Assembly (NCBI GenBank): GCA_029881175.1
Contig: JAOUNC010000019.1
Coordinates: 1-14,572, forward strand
Source: Nitrospirota bacterium
Lineage (GTDB): Bacteria; Nitrospirota; Nitrospiria; Nitrospirales; UBA8639
Reading direction: 5' to 3'
Length of the DNA stretch: 14,572 bases
Shown here: one piece after another, positions 1 through 8,591 of the stretch
How positions within the stretch are numbered: the stretch's first letter is position 1
Layout of the letters: each line of letters begins with the position of its first letter
Made by a program: the position numbers and the translations under genes
The notes under the pieces: generated by a model
What the model was told of the DNA's origin: nothing
The model's input: the letters and a program-made list of their open reading frames with translations, nothing else
The model's database searches: none

Positions 1-1730
1 AAATTCTCAATACTCGCGCTGAAATTCGGGATATCTATGAAACAGGGCAGGGCTCCATCCGGCTACGAGGGGAATATACGGTCAATCCAGGCGAACAGGG
101 CAAATCCCAAATTCTCATCACCTCCATTCCCTTCGCTGTGGATAAGGCCACCATTGTGGAACGCATTGGCGAACTCATTCTCTCCAAAAAAATTCCTCAA
201 TTAGTCGATGTGCGCGACGAATCCACCACGGACGTGCGTATTGCCCTGGAATGCCAAAAGGACGCTGATCCCCATTTGGCCATGGCGTATCTCTTCAAAC
301 ACACCCCCCTCCAAAATAATTTTTCTGTCAACATGACCTGCCTGATCCCGGTGCCAGGCTCTTCCGTCTCGCGTCCCGATTGTCTCAATCTCAAGCAGAT
401 GTTGGAACAGTTCATCGACTTCCGTTTTACTACCGTCACCCGTCGATTTACCTACGATCTACAGGTACTGGAAAAGCGCATTCATATTCTGAACGGGTTC
501 AAGAAAATTTTCGATGCCCTCGATGAGGTCTTACGGATCATCCGCGCCAGTGACGGCAAAGCTGATTCTGCTGCCAAGTTGCAAGAGCGATTCGGCCTGG
601 AGCCGGTTCAAACAGAAGCGATCCTCGAAACACCCATTTACAAATTATCCAGGCCAGAAATTCAAAAAATGCTGGATGAACTCACGGACAAATTACGTCA
701 AGCCAAAGATCTCAAAGCGCTCTTGGCTTCCAAGAAGAGATTATGGGATGTGGTCAAGCAGGAATTAGAAGAAGTCGCAAAGACGTTCGGCGACAAACGT
801 CGAACCAAAATTGGCCGCAAACAAACCGAGGAAGTTGAATTTGATCCAGATGCCTTCCGCGTCAAAGAAGATGCAGTCATCACCATCTCGACCGACGGCT
901 GGATTCGCCGAGTGGGAATCATCAAAGATCTCTCGAAAGCTCGCGTCAGAGAAGGCGACAGCTTGATGACCATTCTGGGGGGAAGCACGCTCGATCCCAT
1001 CGTCTTCTTTTCCAACTACGGGAGCGCCTATACGATACGAATCGGCGATATTCCTCCGGCACGGAGTGGATTTGGCGACCCCGTCCAAAAGCTCTTTAAG
1101 TTCAAAGATGGCGAACGCATCATTGGCGGATGGAGCTTTGATCCCCGCATGCGCCATAGCACCGGAAAACCTCCGTCGGCTTCCAGCTCAAAGAATGCTC
1201 AGCTGGCCCTTTTCAACCAAAAGGGGAAACCCCTGACTCCTTCAGCACTGGAGGCCATCGCCGTCACCACAAGCGGCATGGGGCTTCGCTTTGATCTAGG
1301 TTCGTTTCAAGAACCTTCTACGAGGCTCGGCCGCAAATTTTGTAAGCTCAAAGAGGCAGAAGAGGTTGTGGCTCTTGAGGTCATCACCGGCCCACTGAAG
1401 CAGACAGTCGTGGCAGTGGCGTCGGCCAAAGGTCGTGCGCTCCTGTGCCAAGCGGAAGAGGTCGCCCAATTAGCCGGGCCAGGACGTGGAGTGATTGTGT
1501 TAAAAGTCGAGCCCAAGGATACGGTCGTCGGATTTACCCTCTTATGCTCGAAAGATGATCGCCTGACTCTCCTCAAAGAAGATGGTGGAACCCTTCACGT
1601 CTCCCTTCGTAAGTATCAAGTGGTCGGACGTGGTGGAAAAGGGCATGCCCTCTTTAAACGTGGTCGTCTTGCCGGCATGGAACCCGTTGAGCTCCGTATT
1701 CCAATCTTTCAAACTGAAGCATCATCCTAA
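1..1730 (+). CDS. parC: Type IIA DNA topoisomerase subunit A, probably ParC (5' end outside window)
   Basis: This is the breakage-reunion subunit of a type IIA topoisomerase, which cuts and reseals DNA with the B subunit encoded next. The frame is open from base 3, so the start lies upstream; about 575 residues are visible. They begin in the tower domain (ILNTRAEIRDIYETGQGSIR), so the catalytic tyrosine and winged helix are not in the window. The motif RDEST and the segment FIDFRFTTVTRR match the GyrA/ParC core, and a helical coiled-coil gate follows (about 480-830). The last 300 or so residues form the DNA-wrapping beta-pinwheel. A degenerate GyrA-box, GRGGKG (1626-1643), lies near the C-terminus instead of a full QRRGGKG box. 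The weak box and the adjacent B-subunit gene favour topoisomerase IV over gyrase, but this is not proven. The family call is secure; ParC versus GyrA is about 70:30. Confidence 0.9.
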   Translation, partial: ILNTRAEIRDIYETGQGSIRLRGEYTVNPGEQGKSQILITSIPFAVDKATIVERIGELILSKKIPQLVDVRDESTTDVRIALECQKDADPHLAMAYLFKHTPLQNNFSVNMTCLIPVPGSSVSRPDCLNLKQMLEQFIDFRFTTVTRRFTYDLQVLEKRIHILNGFKKIFDALDEVLRIIRASDGKADSAAKLQERFGLEPVQTEAILETPIYKLSRPEIQKMLDELTDKLRQAKDLKALLASKKRLWDVVKQELEEVAKTFGDKRRTKIGRKQTEEVEFDPDAFRVKEDAVITISTDGWIRRVGIIKDLSKARVREGDSLMTILGGSTLDPIVFFSNYGSAYTIRIGDIPPARSGFGDPVQKLFKFKDGERIIGGWSFDPRMRHSTGKPPSASSSKNAQLALFNQKGKPLTPSALEAIAVTTSGMGLRFDLGSFQEPSTRLGRKFCKLKEAEEVVALEVITGPLKQTVVAVASAKGRALLCQAEEVAQLAGPGRGVIVLKVEPKDTVVGFTLLCSKDDRLTLLKEDGGTLHVSLRKYQVVGRGGKGHALFKRGRLAGMEPVELRIPIFQTEASS

Positions 1731-1740
1731 AGGAATCTTT

Positions 1741-3745
<2,005 letters not shown>

Positions 3746-3797
3746 CGATGGAAAGAGTGAGGCGGCCTTACCCATAGACGCCCCCCTGGAACAACCC

Positions 3798-3874
3798 AGA
3801 CGCCCAACCGGGGCGTCTCTACAATTGGATGAAAATTTCCCCTTTCTTCGTAGAGACGGGTCGGTGACCCGTCT
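3798..3874. repeat. Composite palindromic repeat, copy 1
   Basis: Hairpin A is AGACGCCC-aaccg-GGGCGTCT (3798-3818). Hairpin B is AGACGGGTC-ggt-GACCCGTCT (3854-3874), with 9-bp perfect arms. A third, longer-range pairing joins the two units: CGTCTCTAC (3814-3822) and GTAGAGACG (3850-3858) are exact reverse complements. The element can therefore fold as two local hairpins or as one long one. A second copy lies 290 bases downstream, which suggests a dispersed REP- or MITE-like family. It has no coding capacity. Confidence 0.7.
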
Positions 3875-4161
3875 AGGTCCAGCCAAACCCATCCCAGTTC
3901 CTACCTCTCCCCAAGACGGCCCTCTTCTACATATTTTCTGACTTCCTATCCCTATTTCAGGGCTTGCCCATGAAGAGAGGGCAAGGACTGAGGTAAGTGT
4001 GAATATGTTCAATTCTTTGCCATTGTGATTGAACGGTTACCAGCCTTCCCCCCCTCACCAAATCTTTCACCCAGTGAAGAGGAAAAGAGGGATCCAAAGC
4101 TGTAAGATGCTTTACAGAATAAACCGAGCACATGGCTTGGCCTACCCTCTTTTTCCCGGAT

Positions 4162-4226
4162 AGACGTCCCGACGGGACGTCTCTACAAGAGGATCTGATT
4201 TTGTCGCGGCGGGTCGGTGACCCGTC
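4162..4226. repeat. Composite palindromic repeat, copy 2 (right half decayed)
   Basis: Hairpin A is AGACGTCCC-gac-GGGACGTCT (4162-4182), with 9-bp perfect arms, and is followed by the same CTCTAC extension as copy 1. Hairpin B is CGGGTC-ggt-GACCCG (4210-4224). The core GGGTCGGTGACCCGTC is shared exactly with copy 1. The GTAGAGAC sequence that precedes hairpin B in copy 1 is degenerate here (GTCGCGG). Arm bases differ between copies but pairing is kept (GCCC/GGGC against GTCCC/GGGAC), which suggests the fold matters or is recent. The copy sits just upstream of the SagB-like start. Confidence 0.65.
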
Positions 4227-4271
4227 AGCTCCTATGTTACCGCGCCTCCTGGACGACCCAGCATTGCCGGA

Positions 4272-4280
4272 TGCTACACT
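4272..4280 (+). promoter_or_regulatory. Candidate extended -10 promoter of the SagB-like gene
   Basis: TGCTACACT gives an extended -10 (TG at 4272-4273, TACACT at 4275-4280). No clear -35 hexamer is present at the right distance. Transcription would begin at about 4286-4288, which is the chosen ATG at 4288, so the mRNA could be leaderless. This agrees with the lack of a Shine-Dalgarno sequence there. Confidence 0.3.
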
Positions 4281-4287
4281 GGTCCCT

Positions 4288-6012
4288 ATGACATTGAATA
4301 CACGTTCTTCTGTACCGCTTTCTCCTCTCGAAGAAGTCAAAGCCTATCATGAGCAAACGAAGCATGAATTCAATCGGTTTGCCAAATCGTTAGGCTATTT
4401 GGATTGGGCCAATCAACCTGATCCCTTTCGGCGATTTCACGGATCACCCCTGATTTCTTTGCCGATTCTCAAGCTTGAGGAAGAACCGCTCTCACCATCT
4501 TACGAGGCGCTATTTCAGGGGTCTTCGATTCCTTCCCAACCAATCACCCTCAATACCGTCTCTCGATTTTTTGAATATGCCTTATCATTAACCGCTTGGA
4601 AGGAATACAACGGCACCCGCTGGGCGCTACGCAGCAATCCTTCTAGCGGAAATCTTCATCCCACCGAAGGCTATCTGTTTATTGGCCCTCACTCAGGCCT
4701 TTCACTCGAACCTGGACTCTATCACTATGCCCCGAAAGAACATGGGTTGGAGCATCGCTGGCAGGTTTCTTCTGAAAACGCTGAAATGATCCTTCGACAC
4801 CTCCCCCACGAAGGCTTTTTAGTTGGTCTTACCTCCATCCATTGGCGAGAAGCCTGGAAATATGGCGAGCGAGCCTTTCGCTATTGCCAACATGATGTCG
4901 GCCATGCGATTGGGACCATGCGCATCGCTGCAGCCACTTTGGGCTGGAATATGGTCGTCCTCTCTCACACCTCAGACGAGACGATTGAGCCATTTCTCGG
5001 ATTGCATCGGAAGCAAGACTTTCACCCATCTGAACGCGAATATCCTGAGTTGCTGGCTGCGGTCTGGCCAAACAATATCCAACCAGCTCCCAACATAAAC
5101 CTGGCATTTGAGAAGCCATCGGATCAGGTGTTGTTATCGGGAGAATGGCAAGGAACGGCCAACCGTCTCAGTAATGATGAGCCCGTTCATTGGGATATTA
5201 TTGATGCAGTGGCAGATGCTTCACGGAAATCGACACAAGAATCCGAGATTATTTCTTACTCTTCGATTCCCGAAAACCCGAACCCGCAGGTTGTAAAAAC
5301 GAGCGAACCTCTTGCCGGCCGAATCATCCACCAACGGCGAAGCGCCGTGTCTTTTGATGGTCACACCAGCCTTTCCGTTGAACGGTTTTACACCATGCTG
5401 CTGCGGACCATGCCGAATAGCGAGCTGCCGGTTCCCGAGCGCCCGATGCCTTGGGATGCGCTTCCCTGGAACCCTACCGTTCACCTCGCCCTGTTTGTGC
5501 ATCGAATCGACGGGCTCCCATCTGGTATGTATTGGCTCAATCGTCATCCTCAGAAACGACCGGTGAAAGATTTTCAATCAGCCATGCAGGAGCAATTTGT
5601 GTGGACAACCCCCGACAATTGCCCTTCTCAACTCCCGTTGTATCTCTTGGAAGAAGGCGATGCACAGAATCTGGCCATGCAGCTCAGTTGCGGGCAGGAA
5701 ATTGCGAAGGACAGCGCCTTTGTTCTCGGAATGATTGCGGAGTTTGACGACAGTTTAGATACACATGGCCCGTGGTTTTACAAACGCTTGTTTTGGGAAA
5801 CCGGATTGATAGGCCAAGTGCTCTATCTGGAAGCAGAAGCCGCCGGCATACGAGCGACCGGCATCGGGTGCTTCTTTGATGATCCAGTGCATCGAATGCT
5901 CGGATTTTATCCTCAAACCAAGTGGCAATCGCTCTATCACTTTACCGTCGGTGGCCCCACAGATGACGGCCGCCTCTCCACATTGCCCCCCTACGGCCCT
6001 CACGTGGCGTAA
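4288..6012 (+). CDS. SagB/ThcOx-type FMN-dependent oxidoreductase (tandem nitroreductase fold)
   Basis: This is a 574-residue protein of the SagB/ThcOx branch of the nitroreductase superfamily, whose members use FMN. In RiPP clusters they oxidise azolines to azoles; the role of stand-alone members is not known. The N-terminus carries the family signature AYHEQTKHE followed by GYLDWANQPDPFRRF. The first nitroreductase half has RSNPSSGNLHPTEG (115-128), an FMN-contacting segment. The second half starts near RRSAVSFDG (about 350) and ends with ETGLIGQVLYLEAEAAGIRA (from 504) and the GIGCFFDD segment. No cyclodehydratase or precursor peptide is nearby. I chose ATG 4288 because the family homology begins just after it and the longer frame from 4132 runs through a palindromic repeat. 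No Shine-Dalgarno sequence is visible. The DNA glycosylase gene starts 6 nt after its stop, so the two may be co-transcribed. Confidence 0.85.
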   Translation: MTLNTRSSVPLSPLEEVKAYHEQTKHEFNRFAKSLGYLDWANQPDPFRRFHGSPLISLPILKLEEEPLSPSYEALFQGSSIPSQPITLNTVSRFFEYALSLTAWKEYNGTRWALRSNPSSGNLHPTEGYLFIGPHSGLSLEPGLYHYAPKEHGLEHRWQVSSENAEMILRHLPHEGFLVGLTSIHWREAWKYGERAFRYCQHDVGHAIGTMRIAAATLGWNMVVLSHTSDETIEPFLGLHRKQDFHPSEREYPELLAAVWPNNIQPAPNINLAFEKPSDQVLLSGEWQGTANRLSNDEPVHWDIIDAVADASRKSTQESEIISYSSIPENPNPQVVKTSEPLAGRIIHQRRSAVSFDGHTSLSVERFYTMLLRTMPNSELPVPERPMPWDALPWNPTVHLALFVHRIDGLPSGMYWLNRHPQKRPVKDFQSAMQEQFVWTTPDNCPSQLPLYLLEEGDAQNLAMQLSCGQEIAKDSAFVLGMIAEFDDSLDTHGPWFYKRLFWETGLIGQVLYLEAEAAGIRATGIGCFFDDPVHRMLGFYPQTKWQSLYHFTVGGPTDDGRLSTLPPYGPHVA

Positions 6013-6018
6013 TGCTAT

Positions 6019-6621
6019 ATGCCCCCAAAGCATTCCATTCCTTTACCACGTGAGTTTTTTGACCGACCGACGTTGACGGTGGCGAAAGATCTGCTAGGGA
6101 AGGTGCTGAATACACAGACGACAAGCGGGATCCTTCAATCAAGAATTGTGGATGTGGAAGCCTATGTGGGGCCAAAGGATAAGGCCTGCCATGCCTCCAA
6201 AGGCAGAACGAAACGCACAGAAATCATGTTCGGCCCAGCCGGATTCACCTATGTCTATCTCATTTATGGAATGTACCATTGCCTGAATATCGTGACTGAA
6301 CGACAGGACTATCCTGCCGCCATTTTAATTCGAGGGTTGGAAGTCTTGGGAGAACATCATCCTGGAGCTTTACCCACACGCATCGACGGCCCTGGTCGTG
6401 TCTGTCGTTTTCTAGAAGTCAATCGCACCCACAACGGCTTGGATGCCACAGTCGGCACCACACTATGGATTGAAGACCATGGCCTGGCCGTTTCACGAAA
6501 ACACATTCAGGCGCTCCCACGCATCGGCGTGGACTATGCTGGAGAATGGGCCAAGAAACTCTGGCGTTTCTGTCTACCCACATCAGCTTCCCCCAAAACC
6601 CGTCGAATCAGGGCCACGTGA
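6019..6621 (+). CDS. 3-methyladenine DNA glycosylase, AAG/MPG family
   Basis: This 200-residue base-excision repair enzyme removes alkylated purines such as 3-methyladenine by hydrolysing the N-glycosidic bond. The length is usual for bacterial AAG. Visible family motifs are ARDLLGK-like VAKDLLGKVL, VDVEAYVG with the probable catalytic Glu at residue 47, DKACHASKGRTKRT, and FTYVYLIYGMYHCLNIV, which forms the DNA-binding and base-pocket region. The C-terminal PRIGVDYAGEWAKKLWRF is also typical. The start lies 6 nt after the stop of the SagB-like gene and has no clear Shine-Dalgarno sequence, so translation may depend on coupling. Whether repair and the oxidoreductase are functionally linked cannot be seen from the sequence. 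Confidence 0.93.
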   Translation: MPPKHSIPLPREFFDRPTLTVAKDLLGKVLNTQTTSGILQSRIVDVEAYVGPKDKACHASKGRTKRTEIMFGPAGFTYVYLIYGMYHCLNIVTERQDYPAAILIRGLEVLGEHHPGALPTRIDGPGRVCRFLEVNRTHNGLDATVGTTLWIEDHGLAVSRKHIQALPRIGVDYAGEWAKKLWRFCLPTSASPKTRRIRAT

Positions 6622-6649
6622 GGGAATTCGAAACCTTTTCACAGATATC

Positions 6650-6679
6650 TTGAACAACAGAGACCGTCTACGTTACCCT
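6650..6679 (+). promoter_or_regulatory. Weak candidate sigma-70 promoter for the small membrane-protein genes
   Basis: TTGAAC (6650-6655) and TACCCT (6674-6679) are 18 nt apart. Transcription would start near 6686 and give a leader of about 80 nt before ATG 6768. The -10 is poor, so this is only a candidate. Confidence 0.22.
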
Positions 6680-6767
6680 AAGTCGTCAAACACGTGTGGG
6701 CTACGTTCCGTCAGCCACATATTTCAACACGCTTCTCATTTCCACAAACAATAGAAGGAGGAAGACA

Positions 6768-6860
6768 ATGGGCAATCCGCTCGATACGATTTCTGGCACT
6801 ATCACTGCTGGCTTTGTGTTGACCGTGGTCCTCTATGGCCTGGTCAAAATGCTGGTGTGA
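6768..6860 (+). CDS. 30-residue single-span membrane protein
   Basis: A 31-codon frame starts at ATG 6768 behind one of the strongest ribosome binding sites in the window: GGAGGA at 6757-6762, with 5 nt spacing. The peptide starts MGNPLDTISGTITAG and then has a hydrophobic stretch, FVLTVVLYGLV, ending KMLV. This is the shape of a small single-span membrane subunit. Small proteins of this shape (for example CydX or CcoQ types) often stabilise respiratory complexes, but I see no diagnostic motif of any of them. It is 54 nt upstream of the PuuD-like membrane protein and probably shares its transcript. Standard gene callers would usually miss it because of its length. Confidence 0.7.
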   Translation: MGNPLDTISGTITAGFVLTVVLYGLVKMLV

Positions 6861-6914
6861 CATCTCACGGCTTCTGAATATTTTTTAACCACCTAACTAA
6901 GACGAGGATATCTT

Positions 6915-7394
6915 ATGGAAAGTTTATTAGCGTGGGGACATTTCCTCGCGGGCATTACCTGGATTGGGATTCTGTATTACTTTAATTTCATCCAAGTGCC
7001 GTTTCTCAAAGTCGTCACACCGGAAACGAAGGCGGAAGCCTTCAAGCACTTGGTCCCTAACGCCTTATGGTGGTTTCGATGGGGAGCCTTGGCCACCTGG
7101 GTCTTTGGCGCTGCATTGCTCATGAATCAACATCGGATGGGCAGTGCCTTTTTACTGCAAGGCCCTGATGCCGTCATCGGCATGGGTGCCTGGTTGGGCA
7201 CCATTATGCTCCTCAATGTCTGGGGTATTATTTGGCCTAATCAGAAGAAAGTCTTAGGGCTCAAAGAAGCCACACCAGAAGAAAAAGCCAAGGCTGGGCG
7301 GATGGCCCTCTTGGCTTCACGCACGAACACCATGCTCTCCATCCCCATGTTGTTCTTTATGGCCAACTCCGGTCATGCTTCAGGCCTCTTTTAA
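6915..7394 (+). CDS. Four-span membrane protein related to the urate hydroxylase PuuD membrane domain
   Basis: This 159-residue integral membrane protein has about four hydrophobic segments (roughly 5-28, 50-68, 82-104 and 131-148). The first, GHFLAGITWIGILYYFNF, and the later GIIWPNQKKVLG resemble the urate oxidase N-terminal membrane domain (the PuuD family). True PuuD carries a C-terminal cytochrome c domain for electron output, and that is absent here. The protein ends soon after the fourth span (NSGHASGLF). Conserved-looking His residues lie near membrane ends (H8, H46, the final GH), so haem or metal binding is possible but not shown. Urate oxidation is not implied: no purine genes are near. 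The start ATG 6915 follows GACGAGGA (6901-6908). It probably forms a unit with the 30-residue protein upstream. Confidence 0.75.
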   Translation: MESLLAWGHFLAGITWIGILYYFNFIQVPFLKVVTPETKAEAFKHLVPNALWWFRWGALATWVFGAALLMNQHRMGSAFLLQGPDAVIGMGAWLGTIMLLNVWGIIWPNQKKVLGLKEATPEEKAKAGRMALLASRTNTMLSIPMLFFMANSGHASGLF

Positions 7395-7599
7395 CTTAGA
7401 AATGGCAGTTGGGCGCGAAAAAGCAGTGCAAACTATTTATGTGCATAGGAAATTTCCACAACTCGTGGTCACCTTGTGGGTGAAGAGGGATTATTGAAAT
7501 TTCCTAGGTGCATGAAGAGGTTGTGCAGACTTTTGTGATCCAACTGTTGTTTCTAGGTTTGAGTCAGATACAGCAAGAACCTACAGTTCTGTTGCTATA
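7395..7599. other. Intergenic region with a nested inverted repeat
   Basis: There is no coding frame I would support here. The main content is the inverted repeat at 7441-7513, listed separately. The stretch ends at the bidirectional terminator. Confidence 0.5.
7441..7513. repeat. Nested inverted repeat, possible structured RNA or palindromic element
   Basis: The outer arms TGCATAGGAAATTTC (7442-7456) and GAAATTTCCTAGGTGCA (7496-7512) pair over 15 bp with a 2-nt GG bulge. Inside, CCACAA (7456-7461) pairs with TTGTGG (7474-7479), sharing one base with the outer stem, or TCACC (7469-7473) pairs with GGTGA (7478-7482). The structure lies between the PuuD-like gene and the terminator, so it would be in the 3' end of that transcript. 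It may be a small RNA domain, a 3' stability element or a decayed palindromic repeat. Sequence alone does not decide. Confidence 0.45.
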
Positions 7600-7633
7600 A
7601 AAAAAGGCCGGCTCATATGAGCCGGCCTTTTTT
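7600..7633. terminator. Bidirectional rho-independent terminator
   Basis: This is a perfect 17-bp inverted repeat: six A, GGCCGGCTCAT, then the exact reverse complement ending in six T (arms 7600-7616 and 7617-7633). A G+C-rich stem with a U-tract in both directions suits termination of the plus-strand membrane-protein transcript and, from the other side, of the minus-strand tRNA-Thr transcript. Confidence 0.9.
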
Positions 7634-7723
7634 GCTATGTCCGCGCACCCATGGAACCCTGGCAAGATCAGGAACCGAAAAAACGCCAGAGGTGGGGAAT
7701 GGAATGTACGTGGTTGAAAAATA

Positions 7724-7798
<75 letters not shown>

Positions 7799-7983
7799 TC
7801 AAGACAGGAAAGGCAAACCTTGGGCATTGAATACCATCAGCAACCCTATTATGAGGCATTGCAACTGGGGTCGTTTATACCTTTCGTCGGTTGGTATCGT
7901 CAACTAAAGATGTCATATCTCGAAATCTGAGGAAATCCCCAAGAAAATCCGTCGCCATCCTTATTCACTGACCTTCCCTTCCA

Positions 7984-8012
7984 TTGACATGGTATGAGAG
8001 ATAGCCTAATTT
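7984..8012 (+). promoter_or_regulatory. Sigma-70 promoter of the DUF2914-like gene
   Basis: A consensus -35 TTGACA (7984-7989), a 17-nt spacer and -10 TAATTT (8007-8012) predict a transcript start near 8019. This gives a leader of about 20 nt with a Shine-Dalgarno sequence (GGAGA, 8030-8034) before ATG 8039. It also rules out the upstream in-frame ATG at 7994, which lies inside the promoter. Confidence 0.7.
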
Positions 8013-8038
8013 CCTATCTGATGTTTGATGGAGAAATT

Positions 8039-8521
8039 ATGAAGAATGTCACTCACCATATGCTTCTCAGGGTTTTTATGGGCATCAGCCTGATGATGAT
8101 GTTCATCCCCTTTACCTATGCTGAATCGACTTTTTCTGTCGAGAAAGTCGTCATTTCTCAGAACGTGACGAACCGGAATCCTGTAGGTATTTTTTCTCCG
8201 CCGGCCTACTGCGAAAAAGACACAAGCGGCCAAGCCGCGATCCCCGTGGTGAAAACCTCAAAAACCTCCCAAGTCTTTCTTTGGACTAAAGTAGCCGCAA
8301 CAACCAAAGGAAAATTGCGTCATAGTTGGCATCATCAAGTTGACGGCACCTGGAGAATGGTCTCTGAGGTGAATCTTTCCATCTACCCGTCACCAGGCTA
8401 TCGAACGTGGAGCGTGAAATCCCTCAACCCTGCCATCCATACTGGAGAATGGATGGTAGTAATTGCTCCTTCCAACTCACCAGAGAAAATCCTGTGTATT
8501 ACGAGATTCACCGTTCAATAA
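8039..8521 (+). CDS. Secreted DUF2914-like protein
   Basis: This 160-residue exported protein has a signal peptide: basic start MKNVTHHMLLR, a hydrophobic core rich in Met, and a likely cut after TYA at residue 28. The mature part of about 132 residues resembles the DUF2914 family: an aromatic, beta-rich region with VFLWTKV, RHSWHHQVDGTW, YRTWSVKSL, GEWMVV and a final FTV strand. The function of the family is not known. Two cysteines (in AYCEKD and ILCITR) could form a disulfide. The start ATG 8039 fits both the promoter and the signal peptide, whereas a start at 7994 would add 15 residues before the signal. It is probably monocistronic; the UbiA gene starts 70 nt later. Confidence 0.75.
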   Translation: MKNVTHHMLLRVFMGISLMMMFIPFTYAESTFSVEKVVISQNVTNRNPVGIFSPPAYCEKDTSGQAAIPVVKTSKTSQVFLWTKVAATTKGKLRHSWHHQVDGTWRMVSEVNLSIYPSPGYRTWSVKSLNPAIHTGEWMVVIAPSNSPEKILCITRFTVQ

Positions 8522-8591
8522 GAGCTTGAAACTCATTCCGAATTGAACGATTGCCACTCCTCATTCAAGCCAACCATTTTCTGACAAAGTC

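Larger units (their letters stand above)
3746..4287. other. Palindrome-rich intergenic region
   Basis: I find no supportable gene in these 542 bases. Besides the two composite repeats listed separately, three inverted repeats are visible: CTTGCCC/GGGCAAG (3963-3969 and 3979-3985, 9-nt loop), GTTCAAT/ATTGAAC (4007-4013 and 4028-4034) and CTGTAA/TTACAG (4100-4105 and 4112-4117). None is followed by a U-tract, so I do not call a terminator for the topoisomerase genes. A frame open from ATG 4132 into the SagB-like gene runs through the second repeat, and I treat that part as non-coding. Confidence 0.6.

Noticed and set aside
3798..4226. CRISPR-like array
   Set aside because: There are only two units with unequal internal spacing and strong self-complementarity, and no cas genes; this fits palindromic intergenic repeats.
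4288..6621. A RiPP (azole peptide) biosynthetic cluster around the SagB-like gene
   Set aside because: No cyclodehydratase, precursor peptide, protease or exporter is present; the neighbour is a DNA repair gene.
6443..6754. 103-codon plus-strand frame starting inside the glycosylase gene
   Set aside because: Its first half is out of frame in a certain gene, and the remainder has no motif or start signal.
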